Positions 7,703-15,171 of a stretch of 64,000 nucleotides of DNA are shown one piece after another. This DNA is from Oscillospiraceae bacterium (GTDB lineage Bacteria > Bacillota > Clostridia > Oscillospirales > Oscillospiraceae), in the NCBI GenBank assembly GCA_015067945.1, contig SVLM01000003.1, positions 86,065 through 150,064 on the forward strand, in the 5' to 3' direction. The translations under genes were made by a program, and so were the position numbers. The first letter of the stretch is position 1. Every line of letters starts with the position of its first letter. The notes under the pieces were generated by a model. It did not search any database. It was not told the origin of the DNA and was given only the letters and a program-made list of their open reading frames with translations.

Positions 7703-9124
7703 ATGGAAAGAAGAAAATCTTTTTATGTCAGCAATAAAAATGTGCTGACATGGCTGATGGCACTGTGCCTGGTCGGCTCGGCAGTGGCCCGCATTGTGAT
7801 CGCCTGTATGAAAGGAACCGGTGATTCACTTCAAGTGTGGAGCCAAATCGTTCTGCCAGTAGCAGCCACCCTGCTGTTCGTGCTCATCACTTTGCTGAGC
7901 GGCAAAGAGCAATTCTACAAAACCGCATTGCCCGTTTGGATGATCGTGATCTATTCCGGCATTTGGATTTCTTCCAATGTAAATAATCTGATCATCTCCT
8001 GCCTGTTCTGGATCTGCCTGATCTTCATGGGCGTAATTTATGCCGAGATTACCAACGGCCGTTGGGCTCGTGCCGTGTGGCTGCTGCTGCCGGTTACCTT
8101 GCTGCCCCTGGCAATGATTCTTTACTATCACAAAGATGCCGTTACCGCTCGCAACTGGACCGTGCTGATGCCCCTGATGCCGGATCTGATCATGCTGGCC
8201 GGTGCCTCGCTGCTGGTTTTCGTGATCCGGGTACATGCTGACGGCAAGTACCATCCCACCTGGGGTGACCGCACCGACGGCCGCAAGATCCGCACTCTGG
8301 CACCCATGGCACAGATCACCGCCTACTTCCAGGTAGAGCGTAACACCTGCTCCAATCTGTTTGAGGAATCCTTTGAGATCACCCACATTGACCGCTACAT
8401 TCGTCAAAAACGCAGAGAGGGTCTGACCGATTTTGGTATTACCCACGTGCTGCTGGCTGCCTATGTCCGGGGCATTGCAAAATATCCCCAGCTGAACCGC
8501 TTCATCAACGGCCAGAAGGTTTACACCAGAGATGAGGATATCCAGTACTGCATGGTCATCAAGAAGGAAATGAACGTGGACTCCCCCGACACTTCCATCA
8601 AGGTGCATCTGAACCCCCGGGATACTGCTGAAGATGTTTACCGTAAGCTCAATGCCGCTGTGGAAGGCGTTAAAGCCACCAAGGAGCTGGATTCCAATCT
8701 GGACAGCCTGATCATGGCTCTGAATCTGATCCCCAGTGTTGTGCTTAAGTTCGTGGTTTGGCTGCTGAAGCTGCTGGACTACTTCGGTCTGCTGCCCAAG
8801 TTCCTGCTGGAGCTAAGCCCCTTCCACGGAAGCTTGTTCTTTACCAGCATGGGTTCTCTGGGTATTCCTCCCATTTATCACCACCTATATGACTTCGGCA
8901 ACCTGCCCGTCTTCGGTGCCTTCGGCTGCAAACGCAGAGCTTTGGAAGTGCTGGAGGATGGCTCCGTGGTGCAAAAGAAGTACATAGATGTTAAATTTGT
9001 CCTGGATGAGCGTATCTGTGACGGCTATTATTACGCCACCTTCTTCAAGCATTACCGCCGCCTGCTTGCCCATCCCGAAGTGCTGGACAATCCCCCTGAG
9101 GAAGTTGTCCGGGATATGGACTAA
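7703..9124 (+). CDS. Membrane-anchored 2-oxoacid dehydrogenase acyltransferase-like protein, catalytic His missing
   Basis: Two parts can be seen. Residues 1-170 hold about six hydrophobic segments (WLMALCLVGSAVARIVIAC and others). Residues 190-460 match the E2/chloramphenicol-acetyltransferase fold, with FTSMGSLGIPPIYHHLYDFG corresponding to the E2 core. In active E2 and CAT enzymes the C-terminal motif is DHRxxDG, with His as the base. Here residues 435-441 read DERICDG, so the His is Glu while Asp and Gly are kept. The protein may therefore be a non-acetylating relative or use a different chemistry. There is no lipoyl or E3-binding domain and no dehydrogenase partner nearby. It is followed two bases later by biotin ligase. 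The function is unknown. Confidence 0.75.
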   Translation: MERRKSFYVSNKNVLTWLMALCLVGSAVARIVIACMKGTGDSLQVWSQIVLPVAATLLFVLITLLSGKEQFYKTALPVWMIVIYSGIWISSNVNNLIISCLFWICLIFMGVIYAEITNGRWARAVWLLLPVTLLPLAMILYYHKDAVTARNWTVLMPLMPDLIMLAGASLLVFVIRVHADGKYHPTWGDRTDGRKIRTLAPMAQITAYFQVERNTCSNLFEESFEITHIDRYIRQKRREGLTDFGITHVLLAAYVRGIAKYPQLNRFINGQKVYTRDEDIQYCMVIKKEMNVDSPDTSIKVHLNPRDTAEDVYRKLNAAVEGVKATKELDSNLDSLIMALNLIPSVVLKFVVWLLKLLDYFGLLPKFLLELSPFHGSLFFTSMGSLGIPPIYHHLYDFGNLPVFGAFGCKRRALEVLEDGSVVQKKYIDVKFVLDERICDGYYYATFFKHYRRLLAHPEVLDNPPEEVVRDMD

Positions 9125-9126
9125 GC

Positions 9127-9918
9127 ATGATCGATTCTGTTTTAAAGTATTTGCCCCACAACCACCCCTGGGCAGACAAAATCCATTATTTTGACTGTGT
9201 CGAATCCACCAACACCTTGGCAAAGGACATGGCCCGGGCCGGTGCTCCCCATGGCACTGTCCTGATCGCTGACCGGCAAACCGCCGGTCGGGGCCGACTT
9301 GGGCGAAGCTTTCTCTCCCCCGGCGGTATGGGCATTTACATGAGTGTAATTCTACGCTACCATTGTACCCCTGAGGAATTAATGCATCTGACCTGTGCCT
9401 GCGGTGTCCATGTATGCAACGGTATTGAGGCCGTACTGCAGCTTCGGCCGGGCATCAAATGGATCAACGATTTGGTTTGCGGACAGCGAAAACTGGCAGG
9501 CATCCTGACAGAGTTGATTATTACCTGCAGCGAGGTCTGTGCTATTGTGGGCATCGGATTAAACTGCAGCCAAAAAACGGATGACTTTGACCCTCAGATT
9601 CGCTCGCTGGCCACTTCCCTTGCCATGATCACCGGGCAGCAACCCGACCGCAGTCAGCTGATTGCCGGAATCCTGCAGGAATTACTGTTGATGGACCGGC
9701 GGTTGCTATCCGAAAAGGAAGCACTGATGGCGGCTTACCGAACCGACTGCATCACCATCGGTCAAAGTGTCTGCGTTGTGCAAAATGAATCTGCCCGGCA
9801 CGGCAAGGCTCTGGATGTTCTGCCTGACGGTGCGTTGCTGGTGCAGTTTGACGACGGAAGCCGGCGTGCTGTAAATTCCGGAGAGGTCAGCATTCGGGGA
9901 ATGTATGGCTATATTTGA
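9127..9918 (+). CDS. birA: Biotin--[acetyl-CoA carboxylase] ligase without DNA-binding domain
   Basis: Activates biotin with ATP and attaches it to biotin-carrier lysines of carboxylases. Family blocks are CVESTNTLAKDMARAG, the adenylate loop GRGRLGR (about residues 56-62), GIKWINDLV and KLAGILTE. A C-terminal SH3-like strand region (LVQFDDGSRRAVNSGEVSIRG) closes the protein. The winged-helix repressor domain of E. coli BirA is absent, so this is the monofunctional type and is unlikely to bind DNA. The start lies two bases after the previous stop. No carboxylase gene is in the window. Confidence 0.9.
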   Translation: MIDSVLKYLPHNHPWADKIHYFDCVESTNTLAKDMARAGAPHGTVLIADRQTAGRGRLGRSFLSPGGMGIYMSVILRYHCTPEELMHLTCACGVHVCNGIEAVLQLRPGIKWINDLVCGQRKLAGILTELIITCSEVCAIVGIGLNCSQKTDDFDPQIRSLATSLAMITGQQPDRSQLIAGILQELLLMDRRLLSEKEALMAAYRTDCITIGQSVCVVQNESARHGKALDVLPDGALLVQFDDGSRRAVNSGEVSIRGMYGYI

Positions 9919-9937
9919 AAATAGTTTAAATTGGTTG

Positions 9938-9966
9938 TTGCATTTTTTCACAGCATTGGTTATACT
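9938..9966 (+). promoter_or_regulatory. Predicted sigma-A promoter of the Cys-cluster peptide gene
   Basis: TTGCAT (9938-9943), 17 bases, TATACT (9961-9966), with the ATG at 10000 after an AGAGGAGG site. Confidence 0.65.
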
Positions 9967-9999
9967 GTATGTAGTAACATAAATAGAGGAGGTTTTCTT

Positions 10000-10248
10000 A
10001 TGAAAGTTTTTGGTATTGTTATTAAGATCGTCGCAGCTCTGGCTGCCATCGCCGGCATTGCCTTTGTTGTGGTGAAGTACGGTGATCAGATCGTCGCTTG
10101 GTTCAAGAAGACCTTTGGCGGTCTGTTCTGCTGCAATTGCGAATGCGACTGCGACTGCGATTGCTGCGAAGAGACTTCTGCAGAAGAGATTTCCGAGGTT
10201 GTCGAGGAAGGTGCCGTTGTCGCTGCCGAGGCCGATTTCGAAGGCTAA
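10000..10248 (+). CDS. Small membrane peptide with a dense cysteine cluster (82 aa)
   Basis: The ATG at 10000 has an AGAGGAGG site and its own promoter. A terminator follows the stop, so this is an independent transcript. Residues 5-25 are a hydrophobic segment (IVIKIVAALAAIAGIAFVVV), followed by an amphipathic Trp/Lys stretch. Residues 44-56 then hold eight Cys alternating with Asn, Glu and Asp (CCNCECDCDCDCC), followed by an acidic tail rich in Glu and Val. Such a cluster suggests metal or iron-sulfur binding, or disulfide chemistry, but I know no family with it. Which side of the membrane the cluster faces is not clear. Confidence 0.7.
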   Translation: MKVFGIVIKIVAALAAIAGIAFVVVKYGDQIVAWFKKTFGGLFCCNCECDCDCDCCEETSAEEISEVVEEGAVVAAEADFEG

Positions 10249-10258
10249 GCACATACAC

Positions 10259-10293
10259 CAAAAGGACGCGTTGCAAAACGCGTCCTTTTCTTA
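10259..10293 (+). terminator. Intrinsic terminator of the Cys-cluster peptide gene
   Basis: AAAGGACGCGTT and AACGCGTCCTTTT arms followed by CTTATT. Confidence 0.85.
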
Positions 10294-10300
10294 TTAACAG

Positions 10301-10334
10301 CAAAAATGCACCCCGGTTGGGGTGCATTTTTTAT
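10301..10334. terminator. Terminator of ackA, works in both directions
   Basis: AAAATGCACCCC and GGGGTGCATTTTTT arms with a four-base loop. It lies just beyond the ackA stop, back to back with the preceding terminator. Confidence 0.85.
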
Positions 10335-10342
10335 CTGTTTGA

Positions 10343-11533
10343 TTACTTGGCAGCATTGACCAGCTCAGCGGTATCCTGAGCGATCATCAGCTCTTCGTTG
10401 GTGGGAACCACCCAAACCTGAACCTTGGAATCGGGAGCAGAGATCAGACGCTCCTTGCCACGGCAGTTGTTTGCCTCGGGATCCAGCTTAACACCCATGA
10501 ACTCCAGATAGGAGCAGATAGCGGCACGGGTATCGGGGCCGTTCTCTCCGACACCGGCAGTGAAGGTGATAACATCCACGCCGTTCAGAGCGGCAGCGTA
10601 GGCACCGATATACTTGGCAACTTCGTAGAAGAACTTGTTCAGAGCCAGGATGCAGTTCTCATCGCCGTTGGCCTCACCGGCTTCCAGATCACGGAAGTCA
10701 GAAGAAACGCCGGACAGAGCCAGCACACCGGACTTCTTGTTCAGCATATTCAGGCACTCGTCAACGCTCATGCCGTACTTGTTGCAGATGAACTGCACCA
10801 CGCAGGCGTCGATGTCACCGGAACGGGTGCCCATGGGCACACCGGCCAGAGGAGACAGACCCATGGTGGTATCCTGGCACTTGCCGTCCTTGATGGCACA
10901 CAGAGAAGAGCCGTTGCCCAGGTGGCAGTTGATCATCTTGAATTCCTTCTTGCCAACCAGCTCAGCGGTACGCTTGGCCACATACTTATGAGAAGTGCCG
11001 TGGAAGCCATAGCGGCGGATATCGTCGTTCTCATAGTACTCAGTGGGGATGGCGTAGCGGTAAGCCTTGGGAGGCATGGTCATGTGGAAAGCGGTGTCGA
11101 ACACAGCGACCTGGGGAGTCTTGGGCATAACAGCCTGGCAAGCCTCGATACCCATCAGATTAGCAGGGTTGTGCAGAGGTCCCAGGGGGATGCACTTCTT
11201 GATGGCAGCGATCACATCATCGTTGACGATGCAGGAGTCAGAGAACTCCATACCGCCGTGCAGAACACGGTGGCCGACAGCATCGATCTCATCAACGGAC
11301 TTGATCACGCCGTCAACGGGGTCGACCAGGATGTCCAGAACGGCAGAGATGGCCTCGGAATGGCTGGGCATGGGGATGTCCTTAACCACCTTCTTGTCGC
11401 CGACCTTGTGGGTCAGACGGCCGTCGATATAAATACGCTCGCACAGACCCTTGGCGGATACATCACCGGTCTCGGGGTTCATCAGCTGATACTTCAGGCT
11501 GGAGCTGCCGGCATTGATAACCAGAACATTCAT
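10343..11533 (-). CDS. ackA: Acetate kinase
   Basis: Interconverts acetyl phosphate + ADP and acetate + ATP, the last ATP-forming step of acetate fermentation. Family signatures: MNVLVINAGSSSLKYQL at the N-terminus, FDTAFHMTMP, RRYGFHGTSHKYV, the HLGNGSS phosphate loop and FTAGVGENGPDTRAAIC near the C-terminus. The length of 396 is standard. An AGGAGGC ribosome site precedes the ATG. The gene stands alone, with promoter and terminator identified here, and no phosphotransacetylase gene is adjacent. It is divergent from tmcAL, a neighbour also seen in other Clostridia. It probably works with the PFOR encoded at 54 kb. Confidence 0.97.
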   Translation of the reverse strand: MNVLVINAGSSSLKYQLMNPETGDVSAKGLCERIYIDGRLTHKVGDKKVVKDIPMPSHSEAISAVLDILVDPVDGVIKSVDEIDAVGHRVLHGGMEFSDSCIVNDDVIAAIKKCIPLGPLHNPANLMGIEACQAVMPKTPQVAVFDTAFHMTMPPKAYRYAIPTEYYENDDIRRYGFHGTSHKYVAKRTAELVGKKEFKMINCHLGNGSSLCAIKDGKCQDTTMGLSPLAGVPMGTRSGDIDACVVQFICNKYGMSVDECLNMLNKKSGVLALSGVSSDFRDLEAGEANGDENCILALNKFFYEVAKYIGAYAAALNGVDVITFTAGVGENGPDTRAAICSYLEFMGVKLDPEANNCRGKERLISAPDSKVQVWVVPTNEELMIAQDTAELVNAAK

Positions 11534-11610
11534 GAAAATTTGCCTCCTGTAAAATAAAAATGATTTTCTTTTTTCAGACTTTGTGTTATGATATAGCCAT
11601 AGCTAAAAGC

Positions 11611-11639
11611 ATTATATAATATTATAACAAATTTCTCAA
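11611..11639 (-). promoter_or_regulatory. Predicted sigma-A promoter of ackA
   Basis: Minus strand TTGAGA (11634-11639), 17 bases, TATAAT (11611-11616). It gives a leader of about 70 bases. Confidence 0.65.
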
Positions 11640-11677
11640 GCCCTGAAACGGAATTTTTTTACAAGGAGGGATAAATT

Positions 11678-12823
11678 TTGAAAATTGTGGGCGTTATTTG
11701 TGAATATAATCCCTTCCATATGGGTCATAAAAAGCAATTTGATGCCATCCGGGCCGCATTTGGCGAGGATACCGCCATCGTTTGCATCATGAGCGGTAGC
11801 TTTGTGCAGCGTGGCCAGCCGGCAATTTTCCATAAATCCCTCCGGACAGAGGCCGCCATCCGCTGCGGTGCGGATCTGGTGCTGGAACTGCCGGTATCCT
11901 ACGCCCTGTCCTCTGCGGAAGGCTTTGCCGCCGGCGGCGTGGCCATTGCGTCGAAATTCTGTGACTATCTGTGCTTTGGTGCAGAAACCGGCACAGCAGA
12001 AACTTTGATGGCAACCGCCAAATGCTTGCTGATACCGGAATTTTCGGCAGCACTGCGTGCCCAGCTGGACAAAGGCATCTCCTTCCCTGCTGCCCGTCAG
12101 TCTGCCTTGCTGGCCTTGGGTCAGAACGCTTCCCTGCTGGAAAGTCCCAACGATGTCCTGGGTTTGGAATACTGCAAAGCAATCCTTTCCCAAGGGAGTA
12201 CCATGCGACCCTTTGTCATTCCCCGGGAGGGCAGCTATCACGCCACCGAACCGGACCGAGAGAATCCCTCCGCCACTTCCCTGCGGCAGCTGTTAACAGA
12301 TCACAAGGCTTGGCAAAGCTATGTTCCGGAGGCAGCGGTGCAGATATTTACCGACGCGGCCATATATACGATTACCGCCGGTGAACGGAGCATACTTGCC
12401 CGACTACGTACCATGTCCGACACTGATTTTGAAGCCCTGCCCTACGGTTCTGAGGGATTGTGGCGAAAGCTGATGCACAATTGCCGTCGCTGTGCTACAT
12501 TGGAGCAGATCCTCACAGCCACGAAATCCAAGCGTTACACCCGCAGCCGCCTTGACCGGATGGTCATGTGTGCCTTTCTTGGGTTGACCGCCAAGGATAT
12601 GCTGGCCATTCCGCCTTACGTACGGGTGCTGGGGCTCAGCGAAATGGGGCGGTCTGTGCTGAAAATCGCCAGAAAATCCGGCCAATTCCCCCATGTGGGT
12701 GAAAAGACCGGCCACGAATATGAAGCTCTGGAACAACGAATCGACGATCTTTACGGTCTGTTCCGAGAGGGTTCCCCTGCCGCTCCCAGGGAAAAACTCC
12801 GTGTCTATATAAAGGGAAAATAA
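11678..12823 (+). CDS. tmcAL: tRNA(Met) cytidine acetate ligase (TmcAL/YlbM family)
   Basis: Family enzyme that uses acetate and ATP to form N4-acetylcytidine at the wobble base of elongator tRNA-Met. The nucleotidyltransferase motif is at the start (VGVICEYNPFHMGHKKQ), with the second block SGSFVQRGQPAIFHK. Later family stretches are DLVLELPVSYALSSAEGFA and a C-terminal ICGL-like region (MCAFLGLTAKDM). The start is TTG at 11678 with AAGGAGGG seven bases upstream. The length is 381. It is divergent from ackA, which is notable because acetate is its substrate, although that is only a neighbourhood argument. A repeat element begins four bases after the stop. Confidence 0.85.
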   Translation: MKIVGVICEYNPFHMGHKKQFDAIRAAFGEDTAIVCIMSGSFVQRGQPAIFHKSLRTEAAIRCGADLVLELPVSYALSSAEGFAAGGVAIASKFCDYLCFGAETGTAETLMATAKCLLIPEFSAALRAQLDKGISFPAARQSALLALGQNASLLESPNDVLGLEYCKAILSQGSTMRPFVIPREGSYHATEPDRENPSATSLRQLLTDHKAWQSYVPEAAVQIFTDAAIYTITAGERSILARLRTMSDTDFEALPYGSEGLWRKLMHNCRRCATLEQILTATKSKRYTRSRLDRMVMCAFLGLTAKDMLAIPPYVRVLGLSEMGRSVLKIARKSGQFPHVGEKTGHEYEALEQRIDDLYGLFREGSPAAPREKLRVYIKGK

Positions 12824-12827
12824 ACTT

Positions 12828-12910
12828 GTCATTGCGAGGAGCACGGCGACGTGGCAATCCCCTTCGACGAGAAGATTCCCACGCCAGTGTGCACACTGGC
12901 TCGGAATGAC
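12828..12910. repeat. Palindromic intergenic repeat, copy A
   Basis: Starts GTCATTGCGAGGAG and ends GGCTCGGAATGAC. Inner arms GTGGCAATCC and GATTCCCACG are complementary, so the whole unit can fold into one long hairpin. Related copies lie at 18646-18732, 37821-37918 and 52163-52257. Located between tmcAL and the converging SGNH hydrolase. Confidence 0.85.
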
Positions 12911-12922
12911 ACGAAATTTGAT

Positions 12923-12957
12923 AAAAAAGCAACCGAGTGAACTCGGTTGCTTTTTGC
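12923..12957. terminator. Bidirectional terminator between tmcAL and SGNH hydrolase
   Basis: Perfect arms GCAACCGAGT and ACTCGGTTGC flanked by AAAAAA and TTTTT. Confidence 0.88.
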
Positions 12958-12964
12958 ATATTCA

Positions 12965-14089
12965 TCAGACGATCTCATTACTGGTCAGAAAACCGGCCAG
13001 CTGCTGTGAGGCGATGCTGTGTGCGGTCAGGGACGGATGGCCGTTGCCGCCTTCCTTGTTGCGGATCAGCTCACACATATACAGACCTTCCTTGTCACCA
13101 CCCAGTTCATTGATCACATCCTCGACCCACTGATATCGGCCGTCCGACATCATGCCGTAGGCCCAAACGATGGGCATGGTGCTATTGTAGGATGTGCGGA
13201 TGAAGTTGATCAGCTCCCGTACACCGGCCTTAAAGTCCTCCTCAGTAGAACCTACGGACTGGTCATTGGTGCCCAAATTGATGACAACCAGATCCGGCAC
13301 ACGGGCATTTTCGAAGTCATAAACTTCCGTCTTGGACCGGACATAAGAGGTCATTTCATAGAAATCCCGCATGCGATAGCCCTTGCCGTTTTGGTTGGTG
13401 TAGCCTCTGTCAATGCCGATGCCGCTGCAGCTGACAACGGAAATATCCGCCTGCAGGAGCTGTGCGGTAAGAAACGCATAGCCTAAAATACCATCCTGAT
13501 ACAAAGCGGTGCCGGATTTATTGCTGGGATCCGGGGAGTCCTTCGTCCACAGATTGCCGTAACCGGCAGTGATGCTGTCGCCGATAAATTCGATGTACAG
13601 ATCCTTCTGCTTGGGGGCATCTGCCAGACAGCCGTAAAATTCCATACTCTTCAGCGTGGCAACAGAGTTCTTCGCTTCAGTCTGCTTGATGATGCGGATA
13701 TTCCGCAGAGCCAGTTCACCCAGATCACCCACGACGATCTCTCTGTCCACAAACTCGCCCTTGGCTTCAAAACGCTGCTCCAAACGCTCCCCGTCCACAA
13801 AAACGGTAAAATAGGTGTCCGCACTGCAGCTGACGGTAAAGCGGAATTCACCCTGAATGTACGCCTCAAACTCGATACCGGATGCGGTATGATCGCTGGC
13901 GATGCCATTGTTCGCAACGCTGGCTCGGCCCAACAGTCTAAGTTTGTTGGACACTCCACGCAGAGCGTAATTCTGCTGTGCGTAGACGTTCTCCACCTCC
14001 GTAGCCGGAGTCTGGTCCTCAGGTGTTGCACAAGCCGCCATGGACAATACCATCAGCAATGCTAAAATGCAGGCAAGAAATCGTTTCAT
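12965..14089 (-). CDS. SGNH/GDSL esterase lipoprotein with CE2-like N-terminal domain
   Basis: Predicted secreted carbohydrate esterase. A lipoprotein signal ends at SMAAC (Cys about residue 20). Residues 45-150 form a beta domain like the jelly-roll of carbohydrate esterase family 2 (TVSCSADTYFTVFVDGER). The SGNH catalytic domain follows: GDSITAGYGN (nucleophile Ser), a Gly block, NLGTNDQS and the catalytic His in GNGHPSLTAHS. CE2 enzymes remove acetyl groups from plant or microbial polysaccharides and often lack the Asp of a full triad. The substrate is not deducible. AAAGGGGAG precedes the ATG. It is a single-gene transcript ending at the bidirectional terminator. Confidence 0.82.
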   Translation of the reverse strand: MKRFLACILALLMVLSMAACATPEDQTPATEVENVYAQQNYALRGVSNKLRLLGRASVANNGIASDHTASGIEFEAYIQGEFRFTVSCSADTYFTVFVDGERLEQRFEAKGEFVDREIVVGDLGELALRNIRIIKQTEAKNSVATLKSMEFYGCLADAPKQKDLYIEFIGDSITAGYGNLWTKDSPDPSNKSGTALYQDGILGYAFLTAQLLQADISVVSCSGIGIDRGYTNQNGKGYRMRDFYEMTSYVRSKTEVYDFENARVPDLVVINLGTNDQSVGSTEEDFKAGVRELINFIRTSYNSTMPIVWAYGMMSDGRYQWVEDVINELGGDKEGLYMCELIRNKEGGNGHPSLTAHSIASQQLAGFLTSNEIV

Positions 14090-14206
14090 GGTACTAACGC
14101 TCCCCTTTGTGATGATTATAAAACCACTCTAGCAACTTATCGCACAAATTGCAAGAAATGTTCTGCAAAATGAGAAGAAAAAGCAAGATTGTGATAGATC
14201 ATACTA

Positions 14207-14761
14207 TTATTTTCTTACAGATCCATACTTTTTGATGATTTTACGATCTCGTTTTGCCCGTTTTTTCCGGTTGCTTTTTATTTGCCAGACGACAAACCAC
14301 ACTGCACCTATGGCGATCAATATGCAACAAACAGAAAGCAGGTGAAGCACCCAAATACCATTATCTTTATCATTGTCATAATGTACGATGCTAATTCCGT
14401 CTACCGTAATAACTTCAGCATATTTTTTTGTTTTAAATAGCAATTGATTTTCGTAATACTTTATTGCAGCAATCTGACCTTCGTATAGATATTTATCTAC
14501 ATCCGTATTGGTATAATCACCGGTAATATTATACTGCTCACCGTCGGCTGTTGTAATACGGTGATAAGTTGTGCCTTTATATGGATGAATCCTTTCCACA
14601 CTCTGAATGACAATTTCCTTATCAATCAACTCACTGTATTCTGCGGTTGGAATAAGCACGGGTACAAGCGGCAAAAGAACGCCTACCAGGACGAAAACAA
14701 CGGCACAAATAATGATAAATATATTGCTTTTGATGATATCTTTGTCATTCATCCGACGCAC
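14207..14761 (-). CDS. Hypothetical two-TM membrane protein (DUF3592-like layout)
   Basis: Two hydrophobic segments (near residues 13-36, IFIIICAVVFVLVGVLLPL, and 138-160) enclose an extracytoplasmic region of about 100 residues with beta-strand character (TTYHRITTADGEQYNIT). A Lys/Arg-rich cytoplasmic tail follows (KSNRKKRAKRDRK). This resembles DUF3592 proteins, but I am not certain. The GTG at 14761 is preceded by a weak AAGGGTGG, and an internal ATG at 14752 is the alternative start. Base composition is more A/T-rich than the neighbours, which may mean recent acquisition. Confidence 0.55.
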   Translation of the reverse strand: MRRMNDKDIIKSNIFIIICAVVFVLVGVLLPLVPVLIPTAEYSELIDKEIVIQSVERIHPYKGTTYHRITTADGEQYNITGDYTNTDVDKYLYEGQIAAIKYYENQLLFKTKKYAEVITVDGISIVHYDNDKDNGIWVLHLLSVCCILIAIGAVWFVVWQIKSNRKKRAKRDRKIIKKYGSVRK

Positions 14762-14845
14762 AGGAGCACCACCCTTCTGTAAGTATTATAGCATAAATGT
14801 TTGAAAGAGCAATATTTCACCCACCCGCAAGGGTGGATTTAGTTG

Positions 14846-14878
14846 AAAAACCTCCAAGCCGATGGCTTGGAGGTTTTT
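14846..14878. terminator. Terminator of the tRNA transcript (palindromic)
   Basis: Arms AAAAACCTCCAAGCC and GGCTTGGAGGTTTTT. On the minus strand it lies immediately after the CCA of tRNA-Trp. A second small inverted repeat (CCACCC/GGGTGG) lies at 14821-14836. Confidence 0.85.
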
Positions 14879-14879
14879 C

Positions 14880-14955
<76 letters not shown>

Positions 14956-14986
14956 ATATGTAAAAGGCCGAAGCCTTTATTTGTTG

Positions 14987-15063
14987 TGGTGGGCCCTCAG
15001 GGATTCGAACCCGGGACTATCCGGTTATGAGCCGGAGGCTCTAACCAACTGAGCTAAGGGCCC
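14987..15063 (-). tRNA. tRNA with CAT anticodon (elongator Met or Ile2)
   Basis: The minus strand starts GGGCCCTTAGCTCAG. The anticodon stem TCCGG/CCGGA holds loop CTCATAA, and the 3' CCA is encoded. The first acceptor pair is G-C, so it is not the initiator. C4-G69 and C5-G68 in the acceptor and A37/A38 in the loop fit tRNAs modified by TilS (Ile2, lysidine), but elongator Met cannot be excluded by eye. A short hairpin (AAAGGC/GCCTTT) lies between it and tRNA-Trp. Confidence 0.9.
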
Positions 15064-15098
15064 ATAAGTCACAGGTGCTGGGCACCATCACGAAGCGT

Positions 15099-15127
15099 AT
15101 TGTAACACCTCAATGCCATTCTGTCAA
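15099..15127 (-). promoter_or_regulatory. Predicted sigma-A promoter of the tRNA pair
   Basis: Minus strand TTGACA (15122-15127), 17 bases, TACAAT (15099-15104), about 35 bases before the first tRNA. Confidence 0.75.
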
Positions 15128-15141
15128 GCACTTTTCTGCAC

Positions 15142-15170
15142 AAAAAACGGACGGCAAGCCGTCCGTTTTT
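15142..15170 (-). terminator. Terminator after the exonuclease gene
   Basis: Arms AACGGACGGC and GCCGTCCGTT flanked by A and T runs. It begins one base beyond the exonuclease stop. Confidence 0.85.
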
Positions 15171-15171
15171 C

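Noticed and set aside
9931..10248. Longer start for the Cys-cluster peptide
   Set aside because: The extra codons lie in the promoter, and AGAGGAGG points to the ATG at 10000.
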